Notes under the pieces: model-generated
Database searches by the model: none
Told to the model about the DNA's origin: nothing
What the model saw: the letters and a program-made list of their open reading frames with translations, nothing else
From: Salisapilia sapeloensis
Taxonomy: Eukaryota > Oomycota > Peronosporomycetes > Peronosporales > Salisapiliaceae
Assembly (NCBI GenBank): GCA_023334545.1
Contig: JAADVB010000028.1
Location: 1-64,000, forward strand
Direction of reading: 5' to 3'
Length of the DNA: 64,000 nucleotides
In this document: piece after piece, positions 53,403 to 64,000 of the stretch
Layout of the letters: each line of letters opens with the position of its first letter
How positions within the stretch are numbered: the first letter of the stretch is position 1
Position numbers and translations under genes: made by a program

Positions 53403-53745
53403 GCTTCCTTGTCTAGCTTGTGAGAGTTGGACTTGTTCGTCTTGCGTCAAAAAGCGGAATGAATAAATGGATCGGATGGAGATACTTCCTTGGATACGTG
53501 TCGCCTTGCTACGTTTGCACGTGGCAGTTCCGAGTATACTTTACGTCAGACGATAGGGAAACAGCCTCGTTGACTTGCGATCGTGTCGGATGTATTCGAC
53601 GAAACCAGTAGAATTTTCCAGAACAGTAGAAGCAGGATGTATTTACAAGGATTGGTTTCTAAGTGCGTATTGAACATGCGCAATTATGTAAAACACCCGA
53701 ATCAACATGAACGATAGGAGGATGCGCATTTAACCGAAGCGCATC

Positions 53746-54693
53746 ATGGACGTTGTGCTCCTCGGGTCCGGACCATCGAGCTCCGTGCCTTCAATTCGAT
53801 GTCTCTTGACTCCAATTCGCGATGCGCATAGTGACCATGCCCATCAAGTTTGTACAGTGTGTGACGAGGCTCATCGGAACCCATTGTCCAAGAACCGGAG
53901 ACTGAATCCGACGCTGCTGCTTCGAGACCGTCGTCATTCGAAGGATGAGCCTGTAGACATTCTAATCGATTGTGGCAAGACTTTTCGTGAATCTGCATTG
54001 CGTTTCTTCCCGACACTAGGTGTGTCGGAGATCCAGTCGCTCATTCTAACCCACGGCCATGCCGATGCTTGTCTTGGCATGGACGACTTGCGGGAAGTCC
54101 AGCCCAAGCACAGTAAAGACGGCACGCCAGTCCATTGCAGCGCTTTCACTAAGAAAGAGATTGGAAAGCGGTTTGACTACCTCGTGCCGAAGCCTCCATC
54201 TCGTGGTGAGCAAAAGAAGCTCATTCGATGGGTCGCACAGCTCGCTTTTAACGTCTTTGAGCCGTACGAGCCGTTCGTCGTGAAAGGAGGATTGAAACTC
54301 ACACCATTCCCAGTGAGCCATGGCAATGACTACACTTCCTACGGCTTTGATTTTGGACAGGAAGTTGGCGTTCGACTCGTCTACATCTCTGATGTGAGTG
54401 AGCTTCCATCGGAAGCAACAAGCTTCCTCACGAATGGTCAAGAGATTGACATCCTTATCCTCGATGCACTGACGATCGAACGTTTCCACCCAACGCACTT
54501 GAATCTGCCGAAAGCCATCAGCATCATCCGTCAGCTTCGACCAAAGCGATCGATTCTAACGGGCATGGGCCACTCTTTTGACTACTACAGTCCTCCGCCA
54601 GAGCTACAAGACTTAGAAAGCGAAGGGCTTCATGTCGAAATGGGTTTCGATGGTCTTGAACTGTCGTTCCCACAATCGAATGAAGTCGAATAA
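53746..54693 (+). CDS. PhnP-like metallo-beta-lactamase-fold hydrolase
   Basis: An intronless 315-residue protein. It begins with LLGSGPSSSVPSIRCLL, the G-x-G-x-S-x-x-x-P strand-loop of PhnP/YMR262W-type enzymes. ILIDCGKTFRESAL follows, and the metal site LILTHGHADACLGMDDLR at about residues 99-116. The motif reads HGHADA instead of HxHxDH, as in other eukaryotic members of this branch (HGHADA). Later metal ligands are seen in FPVSHG and VYISDVSE, and LTGMGHSFDY supplies the last His. PhnP itself is a cyclic phosphodiesterase in phosphonate breakdown; the eukaryotic substrate is unknown. Its stop is 10 bp from the COG8 stop on the other strand. Confidence 0.85.
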   Translation: MDVVLLGSGPSSSVPSIRCLLTPIRDAHSDHAHQVCTVCDEAHRNPLSKNRRLNPTLLLRDRRHSKDEPVDILIDCGKTFRESALRFFPTLGVSEIQSLILTHGHADACLGMDDLREVQPKHSKDGTPVHCSAFTKKEIGKRFDYLVPKPPSRGEQKKLIRWVAQLAFNVFEPYEPFVVKGGLKLTPFPVSHGNDYTSYGFDFGQEVGVRLVYISDVSELPSEATSFLTNGQEIDILILDALTIERFHPTHLNLPKAISIIRQLRPKRSILTGMGHSFDYYSPPPELQDLESEGLHVEMGFDGLELSFPQSNEVE

Positions 54694-54703
54694 AAAGTGA
54701 ACA

Positions 54704-56590
54704 TCAAGTATCTTTGTCTGTTTCTCTTAGTCCGAGCTCTTGTGCGGCATGTACGAAGGTCGCTCGATGTAGCTTTGACGACACGTACGATCCATGCGTA
54801 CGCTTTGGTTCGGGATACAATCGATGGAAACTCTTGACGAGATACGGGATCATATCCTCCAGCATCGTCTACGGATATGAATATACTTATCTAGGAGATT
54901 TATGTAGGTAGAAATGTACCTGAATCATGCATGAAAGATGTTCCTGTAGCTCTTGATGCCGTTCGTTCTTCTCCTGAAGTCCATTCTGATCCATAAAATC
55001 GGCAGTGGTTTGCAGCAGCATCATGAACGAGTTATGTAGCTCTGCCGACAGACGCGAACGTAAAGATGTGATGGTGCACAGTCGAAGTTCATTCAACGAC
55101 ATGAGCACTGCATTCGTAAAGTCTGCCAGTAATGGTGTCGTAAGGAGGACTCTAGGTGGCGCGTACTCATCTGTATGAGCAGAGCTGGAGTCCTGATGCG
55201 GCGTGTAGATAGCTACGCGATTGCTGCTGGAGTTGTCTGGTGCATGAGCTTGTAGCTTGTCCTTGAACTCGAGGGCAGCACGACGCCAGGACTGGGCCAT
55301 GAGTCCACTTACGTGGTCTTCAAAGTAGACACTCAGCACCGCTCGAAAGTCGACACCGACACGTCCTAAGGATGACCCAAAGTAGAGACTTTGCTCCAGT
55401 ATAGTCGCGAGCGAGCTAAAGTCATCGATTTTAGGAAGCTGTCTGCATACAGTAGTTAGTTTATTCGATTCGATAGCAAGATTCGTGAGAAAAGAGGTAC
55501 TTGATAAGGATTTGGATAAAATCTGCGACAGTGGAAGTGGCCCAGCGACAGAGAGGAGGATCTACTTTTCCATCCAGAGTCTATGGATTGGCTAGTTAAT
55601 ACAAGAGACGACAGGGAGGTATTTAGATGCATACTTCACTGCCGAAGATGGCCGAGTACTGCGTTACGAGATCGAACCAGCTCGTGCGCTTGACGTCGAT
55701 AACTTGAGTGATGTGCTGGTATGCGTCGGTGATGGGAATGCTTCGTGTGAGTGAGTTTAACCAATTATTTCGACAGAAAAGGAATTCTTCCTTGAGTTTT
55801 TCTTCATAGTCTGGGGAATCGGCCGAGTGTAAAGGCGTGTACTGGTCGAGACGACGGAGGTACCCGACGGCCCGAACGCAAGAAGAGAGGTCGATGTCTT
55901 CACGAAGTTTCTCGAGCAGCTTTTCACGCAACACGAGCTTTAATTGTGCTATTTCTTTCACCTGTATGCATGTATATGAATATATGGAGTTTAATAATGA
56001 AAAAAGAATTAATACGAGTAGTTGCAGAGCAACATTGGAACTCTGGGAACTTGAGGGATCCTCGAGCATCTCTTTGACAAATTGGACCATGTCCAATGCC
56101 GATTCAAACATTTCTTGTCGAATACATGACTCCAATAGATGCGGCATTTCCAGCAATTCAGACAACTAGTGGTGTCTATTAGACCTATAAAATTGGTAGG
56201 AGCAGATAAGCAGAAGAAATGAACCTGCAAGTAGTGATCAAAGACATGCTGAATGTCGTTCTGCTTCTTGACGGCCGTCTTGGCGGTAGTTTCGAAGTCT
56301 GCACAATGCTCTTTCAGCGTAGGTAAGCTGTTACGTATATCTTGTGCCGACTGCTTCAATTCGCGTAGCTACACACGCATTTTGTGTTAATTATCATACT
56401 CGTCTACGCTTTGGATTGCACAAGATACATCATTTTGGACGATACTGGAGCATTGACTGCTTTGAATAAAGACATGATAATTGTCCAGCACAAGGGATCG
56501 CAATTCCGTTGCAATCAAGTCTCCTTGCTCTTGCAATCGCTTTGGTTCCGTCCGCAAATCTGCCAACGAATGTACCTCGAGCTCACTCAT
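54704..56590 (-). CDS. COG8: conserved oligomeric Golgi complex subunit 8
   Basis: A multi-exon gene matching COG8 in order. N-terminus LADLRTEPKRLQEQGDLIAT (human: LRREPERLAEERAQL), then NYHVFIQSSQCSSIV, LPTLKEHCADFETTA, LSELLEMPHLLESCIRQEMF, and LREDIDLSSCVRAVGYLRRL (human: LRTNIQLPACLRVIGYLRRM). ITDAYQHITQVIDVKRTSWF and LVTQYSAIFGSE follow, then LSLNELRLC-type helices (TNAVLMSLNELRLCTITSLR) and a last exon ending RETDKDT at 54704. COG8 belongs to lobe B of the COG tether that captures retrograde vesicles at the Golgi. Introns lie around 55980-56030, 56165-56230, 56370-56420, 55450-55560 and 54860-54920; exact borders not all checked. Confidence 0.9.
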
Positions 56591-57018
56591 TTTTGTGTGT
56601 CAGGCTTTGGTGTCAATGTTAATAACATTTATCGGGTACTTAACGAACTTCAGTTCGTCACTTGTACAGCCATGCTTCAACATGACAGAGAGGAGGCATG
56701 ATCTACTCTTTATAGCAGAATCAATACGTAATAGCGCGTCCGTACAGATGCTACATATGTGCATGAAATGCATTATTCGAGAGGGATCAGGAATGCATAA
56801 TTATATATAAGATTAGGCAAAAGCATGCGATTCGTGCAAGTACACGCAATCCGCAGATGGTGGAGACTGAGTCGCATCCTCAGTACGTGGGGACGGACTA
56901 GTGCTGAATCGAAAGCTGACATGGCAGCATTGCGTTTCCAATCCGACAACACGAAAAACCTTTGCACGATTTTGTTTAGTTTACATTTTGCTACCTCCAT
57001 CACAAGTAGCCTTTCATC

Positions 57019-57800
57019 ATGCTCCAAATCTTCCGTTCGCCACGCGTCACGTCGAATCTTATTCGCCACGCACGATGTGCATTGACGACATCCTCTGCAA
57101 CAAATGCTGCTTCCATTCCTGAAACAAAAGCACCGATCCGCTATGTCCCGGAAGGTGCCAGTGGAAACTACCTCATCGAACAAGTGTATGCGTTCATTAT
57201 CTTACTCGAGTACATTGTCATGCTAAAGTCGCATCTGTCTACAGGAGTGAAGAATGGAGATCGTGTATTGCAGGCACGAACTTCCCAGCAGACTCTGTTG
57301 TCGGTGTAGCGCATGGCACTGTGGTACGTTTCATCTTTTATCTCTCCTCTGATCTCCTCCGGACACGTTGTTGACACTTCCACTAGCAACCAGCAGCAAC
57401 TCGGTTCACGATCCAGATCACTGATGACAAGCACTTGGACTTTCGTGGCGGACTGGAGTTCGTCAACCACAGTTGTGAGCCCAACACGCGTGTTGTCATA
57501 GCCGAGCACTCGAACGAAGTCGCGTTCGTGACGACGCGAGATGTTCAGCAAGGTACTTCCTATACACTCGATCGTCTTATCCATACCAACTAACGCACGT
57601 ACCTAGGTGAACACTTGAGCTTTGACTACGACACGAGCGAGTGGGATATGGACGAGAAATTCGACTGCAAGTGCGGCAGTCCGTCCTGTCGTGGTCACAT
57701 TGGTGGTGCCAAGTACTTATCCAAGGATCAAGTGACAAGAGCTCTCCCACTCTTTACGCCAAGCATTTTGCGTGATCTACTACACCAGAAGCTGAACTAG
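57019..57800 (+). CDS. small SET-domain protein
   Basis: Four exons (57019-57185, 57245-57323, 57387-57552, 57607-57800) join with matching phases to 201 residues. The SET core carries the NHSCEPN motif (FVNHSCEPNTRVVIAEHS), VAFVTTRDVQQGEHLSFDYD with the catalytic-site tyrosine, and a post-SET-like CKCGSPSCRGHIGGAKYL. The N-terminal SET strands are short. MLQIFRSPRVTSNLIRHARC is a basic, amphipathic leader that could target mitochondria. Similar short SET proteins occur in fungi and oomycetes; targets are unknown. The cysteine pattern C-x-C-x4-C is complete, so the methyltransferase is probably active. Confidence 0.8.
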
Positions 57801-57918
57801 ACCTTTGGACACTGTTATGATCCGAAAGGCTAAGTACAGAATTGTATCGTTCCTACAAGCGATAGAAAGAATAAAGTGGATGTCGTCTCATTCTTTCGTT
57901 ATGCGTTCATTAGTCAAC

Positions 57919-59371
57919 TCATCGCTCACGAGTCGACTTGGGAGGGTACGTCGTCGGGTCATTCACCAACGCTTGGTTCCACTCGGTTAGCAAGTTGGCT
58001 GCTCCGACCAAAACCTGCTTGTCCTCCGCTCGAACCAAGACAGCCATGGCCTTGCGCCGGTTTCCAGACGCCTCGGCTTCTTCCATCGCCTGCTGATCTT
58101 CCTCCGTGCTAGATCAGAGAGGTTAGTCGTATGCTATGAACAGCGCATATGATGAAGACATACGTCGTCGGGAAGTTCTGGAGACGCTTGATGCACAATG
58201 CCTGGAGGTTCTGGTACACTGCCTGCTCATTACGTGCCGTGATAATCGACTTTTCGAATGCCTACATTTGTTCCTTGTTAGCATACATGATATACTTGTG
58301 TGTTAGCGCTAGATCGTACGGATTCGCAGTCGTTAACTTCCTGTTCATTCGTCAGAATGACTCGCAGCGTCGCCAGTAGACGCTCGTCAATGTCATCGAC
58401 GTGCAGTGTGCCCTCAAAGTCATACGTTTGGTTGGCCGTGCTCTCATGCTTGTCCAGCACTGACTGTTTAACGTTGACGTTCGGATCTGTCGGAGCAACT
58501 TTCATCCAAAAGTCCACACCTTTTACTTGGTTCCCAGGGACGACGAAGCCGTACGAGTACAAGAGTTTTGCGTTCGAGTATCGTCCATAGCTGATCTCTA
58601 GTTTCTCCTGTGCCTTGGCATTGTCGATCAGACGATGCTCGAGCATCTCTGTCTCTTCGTTCATCGAGACAAAGTCATCGAGAGGGTTTTCCAGATGCAC
58701 ATTGTGATTAAACATGTCCATGAGAGGACACAGGACACGGACGTAGACTTCACCTTTGCCAATACCGAATGCACGACTCCAAATGACAGCTAGCGCCCAC
58801 TTGTACTTGTTTAAAGTGAACTCTTCGTAAGGGCCGAAGACGTCTGGGAACTCATCACGCAGAGGTTTGTACAAGGTGTCAAAGTCCTGAGCAATCTGCT
58901 TGTTCATCATGTTAGTAAGCAGCAGGACGTTGGTGTTCTGCAGTTCCTGTAGTTCTTCTTCAGACCAGAAGATGGGCAGGTCAAACTCCTGCGGCATCGT
59001 CTGGATGAACGGGCCGTAGAAGGACTGATCACCTTTGCTCTGCTCGTGCATCAGATGCAGAGCAAGCATTTCATCCGGTGGCATGTCGACATGTTTGCGC
59101 AAGACTGGCGCCAAATCCGTCTGCATGGCGGACTCAATGGACATGGTCAGATGGAACGGAATGCGAAGTGTCGATTGACCTGCATGCGATTGATTAGCAT
59201 CGAAAATGGACGGGATGAGATTTCCAGCTTGATACCTTTCAAAAGCGCTTCTTTCGCAACGATGCCATAGCCTTCACTTTCGTTAAGGAACTTGACTTCC
59301 ACTGGAGCTTCCGGAGCCCCCTTCGTCTTGAGCCACTCTAGTAGCTTGTCAATAGCTGCTTGATCCACCAT
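57919..59371 (-). CDS. SET-domain protein methyltransferase, RBCMT/SETD3-like
   Basis: Four exons. Exon 1 (start 59371) encodes AIDKLLEWLKTKGAPEAPVE and EGYGIVAKEALLKG. An intron with a GCTAATC branch site and CATGCAG end joins G to QSTLRIPFHLTMSIESAMQ, the typical start of the RuBisCO-LSMT/SETD3-type SET domain. The insert-containing SET core includes WALAVIWSRAFGI, VLCPLMDMFNHNVHLENPL (N-H-N motif), GRYSNAKLLYSYGFVVPGN. The C-terminal substrate-binding helices follow in the last two exons (QNLQALCIKRLQNFP, then EDQQAMEEAEASGNRRKAMA). Family members methylate Lys or His of non-histone proteins. It converges on the small SET gene with 118 bp between stops. Confidence 0.85.
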
Positions 59372-60094
59372 CTCGCTTATCTACTTGTCTGCATTGGTTG
59401 CGAAAAGTCGGAGGTAAATTAACGAGACGAAATGAAGATTATTTTCTAGGTCATCCTGCTTGCCTAAGTTTCCAGTCGAGATATGTCGGACGTTTAGTGC
59501 TCCAGCTAGAGGCGATGTGATAATGTACACATGAAGGCATTGGTATATGCATTATGCTATATGCATAGCTGTGGGTGGTGGCAGTATATGGTTGATACGC
59601 TACAAGTTACCATGCAAAGAGAAGTAGGTTTCTACAGTACTTGACGTAGCAAAAGCGATAGTAGCTTTGTTTGATCCTCTTCTATTGTTCTCACATTGAT
59701 ATCGTCCATCATGTTTGGTCTCTTGTGTAGCTTTTCGTCCAAGCAGCTAGTACTTTTGAAGGTCTTGCATACTTTAGATATGATATGCTTCCTTTTGAAG
59801 GATCTGGAAATGGACTTCACAAGTAAGAATATTGAATGGGGGTATGAGCGTTGGAGCCGCTAGGTATTGCCACTTAGTATACTTCCTAACCTTTGAGGTT
59901 TCGTTTGATGTACTTGCAGCTTTTTACGTGCAGTATGAAGAGAAAATATCAACTTAGTACCTCCATGTTTACTTTCAACAAACTTTTATATTAATCTGGT
60001 TTTCATGTCACTTTTACTTGCTCATTTAAAAGCAAATGACTCATTTTTGTAGAGCCTTCAGTAATAGCCGACTTTGGATATCGTACTCAAAGCT
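59372..60094. other. intergenic, no gene seen
   Basis: About 720 bp of AT-rich sequence. One 62-codon minus-strand ORF (59632-59820; basic, SISRSFKRKHIISKVCKTFK) has no supporting feature. No RNA gene or repeat recognised. Confidence 0.45.
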
Positions 60095-63000
60095 CTACAG
60101 ACAAGACTCCATGATGTCCATGAAGATGTCTTTGCAAATTTGTTCTTGAAGTTCACCACCTTCTTGTCGGAGCAACAAGCTCACGAGACCATCATTTCGT
60201 CTGCTAGAGCGCGGAGAAGTTATTATTGATGGCGATTGTACCGGTAGATTGGACGATGAATTGACGAGGAGTGCTTGTCGTTGAGTATATGTAACGAGGT
60301 GGCCGACGTCAACGCGTGCACGAGATTGTACCAAGTCCCGAAGCTTTTCTGCTTGATCTGCTGGTGCGCACTCAGCATACTGAACACGCCGAACTTTTAC
60401 ATCGGCATAGTCTTGCATTCTAGAGCCAAGCTCGAGAGCACATTGGACACGAGAAAGTGTGGATTGGCGGACACGTTTTAAGAGATCACCTGGCGGTATA
60501 ATCCCAGAGATACTTTCCTTAGCAAGGCATTGCTCCGCGATAGTTTGTACAGTTGATTGCCATATCTGTTGCACCTGATCTAGACTAGCTTGTGGAAGCT
60601 TGGAAAGCTCAATCTACTCATTCACATTTAGATGAGCTGTTATACAGGTGTAGATTTACAAATATTGATACATACCTTATCTGCGGATATTGATATCGAC
60701 TGAACGAGTGCCTCTACTTGTTCTGCTTCTGATGGAGTGGTAGGAAGTTGTGGTGTTTCATGCAATGTGCTTATATCGCTTTCTTCATCTAGTCTATCCG
60801 CTTCTAATATGGCTGCAGGTGTTGGAGCGACCGATTTAGATCGCTTGGCATGGATATCCGTCACCCACTGCAGCGAACCTTCTAACATTTCGTCATATAG
60901 TTGAAATAGAACACTTTCTACCACAGCTTCTGTCGGCTGTGAGGGAGTATTCTGTGGGTCCGAAGATGCATTGTCTTCGTCATGAGTAGACTCATTCTGG
61001 TCTTGAGTCATACCTTCATATTCGTCAACTTCTTCTACCTCTTCGTCTACTTCTTCGATCGAATACTCTTCTGGTGGTGTCACTTTATCTTCAAGTAAGC
61101 TTTCAGAAGTTACAGTCTCATTTTCTTCTCCGAAGTAAGATTTAGCGACATCATGCTGTGTTTGGTGCGTCTGACCATCATCTACAGCTTCAGATGTAAG
61201 ATCTCCATCCTTTTCATTATCGGTGGGCGCGACGTTAGCACTTTGGTCTTGTTCGAGCTTTGCTTCCTCTAGCTTGTTACAGTTATCTAAGTCTTTCATC
61301 TCTTTCTGTAAAGGCACATCCAGGTTTTCTTTCGCGTCTGGAGAAAATTCGGCTGCTTCGACGGCTGCATACTGTCTCTTGAGCTTGGTGTCATTATAGA
61401 CATCCGTCATGTCCTGCAGTACCATGCTCAGCAAGTCTGAGAATATAATATCCGTCGTACGCTCCACATCAGCTTCTGCTACGACACGCTTGCTACTAGT
61501 CTGCACTTCAAGCCAATCAGTCTCGTTCTCTACTTGAATTCTTTCCTGCTTGTGATCTTCCCTATTTTGGTTGTAAATCTCCATCTGCATGCCAGTGTCT
61601 AGATCCTTGGCTGCAGATGAGATGAGGTCGTCTTTATCATTTACCTCACTAGTCTCTAATTCAACGAAGACATCACTCGTAGTACTTGACTCGACGACTA
61701 GTTCTCGCGTATACTTCTCTACACTTCCAACTGCTACAACGACATTTTCAACGTAGTCGTATCCATTCAAGAGGTCAATCCTGGTCTGAACTACCGACGC
61801 AGGTTTTATCAGTAGATTGTCCTCTTCACCTGTATTCAGTCGCTCGTTCAACACGCCATCCTCTTCAACGCCTGGATCGCACATATCAGCTTCATCATTC
61901 TCGCACACGCGCTCCAGAAGAGGCGTATCTCTAAGGGTATTTCCTTGCCCAGCTACCACCGCCCCTACATCCTCAACATAATCAAATGTATTCAGCAGAT
62001 CCGACTTGGTCTCTTCCTCCACAACTTCCGATTGCGTCGCCACGATCGCCATCTCGACTTGTTCCACATACTCAAACGACTGAAGCAAATCGTCTTCGTA
62101 TCCACGCTGGACACGCTTTTCATACTCCACCTGCTTTTGTCTCAGCCAAGACGCTTCCATTCGATTCCTGCGACGAATGAGGTCTAACTCTGCTTCTTTC
62201 CTTCGAAGATGTGCTTCGACTTCTTTCGTCTGCTCCCACAGCGCTACTTCATCTGCACTCAGCTTTCCCTTCTGCTCTTCCACACGAAGACGATGCTGTA
62301 CTTCCAACACTTCTTCCTTTCGAGCATCGATCTGTGCCTTCAGTTGGTCCAGTCGCTTCATCTGTTCCTCAATGCTTTTCGAAAGCACTTCACTCTGGGA
62401 GCCTTCGATACGACCACTATCATGGCTTTGCATCATATTTATGGAGGTTTTTACAGGTATACTTGTGCTGTGTTCTTGAAGCTTTTCATGTACATCCACT
62501 AATGCAGACTCGATTTTCACGAGAGATGGATCATCCGATTCATCTGCTTCTTCCTCTTCCCCTTCCTCGACAGAATGAGCCTCTGTGACTGGAAGCAATA
62601 TAAGAGGTTTGTCTTGTTTTATCGACTCATCAACTTCAAAGCTTTGGCTGTAATCATTTGCTTCAGAGGTGCTTTGTGCAGTCTCTTCGGTTGCTTCTGT
62701 CGCTTCATTTGGAAGAGTACGCTCTGCATCAGTGGAGGTTTCATCATCATAATCGTCTTCGTAAGCATCTGCGCTTTGACTCGCACCGTCTTTGATACTG
62801 GAAGTATGCGTTTCAGCAGCAACATCCGGGTCCGTCCCTATAGCACTGTCCTCATCGATAGCTTCAGACTGTGCCACATCGTTTCTATCGTATGTTTCTT
62901 CATCCTCTGCTATGGTGGCATTATCATCAATGGACTCTGCCTGTATATCGTCATCTCCATACGTAACTTCGTCCTCGACCTCGTCTTCCTCTTTTTCACT

Positions 63001-63999
63001 ACCATAGCTTACGTCACTTTCCACTTCATCATCTCCACTCTGTACGTCGACAGCCTCTTTACCAACTTCCTCAACTGCATGTTCATCGACTACGGCACTA
63101 CTACTAGCCTCATCACCTTCAAATTCATCCAAACTATATGAATAGCCTTCTTCCGCATTCCTATCCCCTTGGTCTTCGTCATACTCATACTCATCACCTT
63201 GTTGGTCGTTACTTAAATGCGTCTCCGCATCCTCCATCGTATTACCATAACCAGAAGCTATATGCAATTCTTTATTCAAGACTGGATACTGAGTGCGGAC
63301 GAGATGCATTTCATCTGCAACTCGTCTCTCTATAGCTGCCTTTGCAAGCACAAGCTCTTCTTCGACATTCATCCCTAACGCCATGTGTGCTAGTTCATTC
63401 ACCTGTCGTCTCTCTTCCTCAAGACTAAACTTGGCTTGCTCCTGTTCTAATAACTGTACCTTTGCAGCAAGCAACTCGGTAGCTCTCTCTCGCTTTTGCG
63501 CGATTTTAGACGCTAAACTACTATCATCTGCATTGTCTCTCGTCTCTAAATTCTTTCGCAACGTGTTGATTTCGTCTAGCAAAAGCTTTGTCGTGGAAGA
63601 GTCATCCGATATGGATGTATGCACTTCCACCATAGTATTACCCGCTTCACTCCTGAGTTCTGTCTCCACTCCTTCCGTCTCAGCGTCTTCAGCTTGAAAA
63701 GTATCCTCGTATGTATTGGCATCCTCAATCTCTTCTGTCTCTCCAGCATCCACTTGAAATGAGTCTCCAGCGTACTTGTTATCTTCGTCAATCTCTTCAA
63801 TCTCACCATTACTCGAAGAAATTTCCGATGGTTCATTTCCACTTACATCTTCGATCTCTTCCATCCGACTTTTGCTATCTATTACGGAATGTCCTGCAGA
63901 GGCAAAGTCCTCCGTGTATTCGCCATCCGGCATACTGCTCTCATCCATTTGTTCATTTTCTGATGGCGCATTCTCTTCTGAGACTACACTTTGCTCCAC
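60095..63999 (-). CDS. giant acidic coiled-coil protein (partial, 5' end beyond window)
   Basis: An ORF of 1119 codons (63999-60640) runs in from the right edge. A GTATGT...GTAG intron joins ISADK to IELSKLPQASLDQVQQIWQS in the last exon (to 60095). The first ~500 residues are Asp/Glu/Ser-rich (EEIDEDNKYAGDSFQVD). Coiled coils occupy about 510-640 (EQMKRLDQLKAQIDARKEEV, WLRQKQVEYEKRVQRGYEDD). Three copies of a D-L-L-x2-[F/Y]-[D/E]-YVE-x-V motif follow near 636, 672 and 745. The C-terminus has helical segments (FSDLLSMVLQDMTDVYNDTK, LYDEMLEGSLQWVTDIH). Build resembles centrosomal scaffolds such as CEP350; that assignment is weak. The final exon ends DIFMDIMESCL. Confidence 0.6.
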
Positions 64000-64000
64000 C

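Noticed and set aside
52170-53423. 417-codon ORF antisense to BiP
   Set aside because: Long antisense frames are a known by-product of the codon bias of hsp70 genes; this one has no domain sense and lies wholly over a certain gene.
58149-58379. 76-codon + strand ORF with hydrophobic C-terminus
   Set aside because: Lies over exons and introns of the SETD3-like gene, which is well supported.
62575-63141. 188-codon hydrophobic + strand ORF resembling a membrane protein
   Set aside because: Antisense of Glu/Asp/Ala-rich codons of the giant acidic coiled-coil gene, which reverse to Phe/Leu/Ile/Ser and mimic membrane helices.

Overview
This is nuclear DNA of a compact, gene-dense eukaryotic microbe. 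Protein-coding genes lie on both strands, often less than 100 bp apart. Most introns are 38-80 nt with GT...AG ends, and in the genes where I worked through the splice sites the joined exons keep one reading frame. Gene content (COG8, CSN1, eIF3c, ARPC5, NBR1-like, ER Hsp70 ending in HDEL, S1P lyase, IQ-motif/coiled-coil proteins of flagellar style) excludes a prokaryote, plastid or virus. The style fits an oomycete or related stramenopile; that is an inference, and genus cannot be fixed from the sequence alone.

Layout. 0-10 kb: 3' end of a possible ankyrin gene, a WDR61/Ski8 WD40 protein (-), an arylformamidase-like alpha/beta hydrolase (+), ARPC5 (-), a single-pass membrane protein (+), a YccV-like/TPR protein (-), CSN1 (+) and a long coiled-coil protein (+). 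10-23 kb: a mitochondrial PDK/BCKDK kinase (-), an unrecognised Cys-rich protein (-) head-to-head with an IQ-motif protein (+), a glomulin/ALF4-like helical-repeat protein (+) tail-to-tail with a second large IQ-motif protein (-), and a histidine phosphatase (-). 23-34 kb: an Alba-domain protein (+), eIF3c (-), an SLC43-like transporter (-), a tRNase Z-like enzyme (+) and two tandem paralogues carrying a PP1-docking-type KTVRF motif (-). 34.3-37.3 kb is gene-poor. 37-54 kb: an NBR1-like autophagy receptor (+), a rhomboid protease with a basic tail (-), sphingosine-1-phosphate lyase (+), an ARM/PHD protein (-), a very unusual 1448-residue membrane protein with six transmembrane repeats, an F-box and a RING-CH-like domain (-), a type I membrane protein whose cytosolic tail resembles the beta-adaptin appendage (+), and BiP (-). 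54-64 kb: a PhnP-like metallo-hydrolase (+), COG8 (-), two convergent SET-domain methyltransferases, and the 3' part of a giant acidic coiled-coil protein (-) that runs off the right edge.

The genes are mostly housekeeping and do not form one operon-like pathway. Two themes recur. One is the secretory/endomembrane system and protein quality control (BiP, COG8, rhomboid, NBR1-like, membrane F-box/RING-CH, beta-appendage membrane protein, glomulin-like, CSN1). The other is cytoskeletal or ciliary-style coiled-coil/IQ proteins. The best candidate for something undescribed is the repeat-F-box-RING membrane protein at 44966-49312, next to the divergently transcribed beta-appendage membrane protein.
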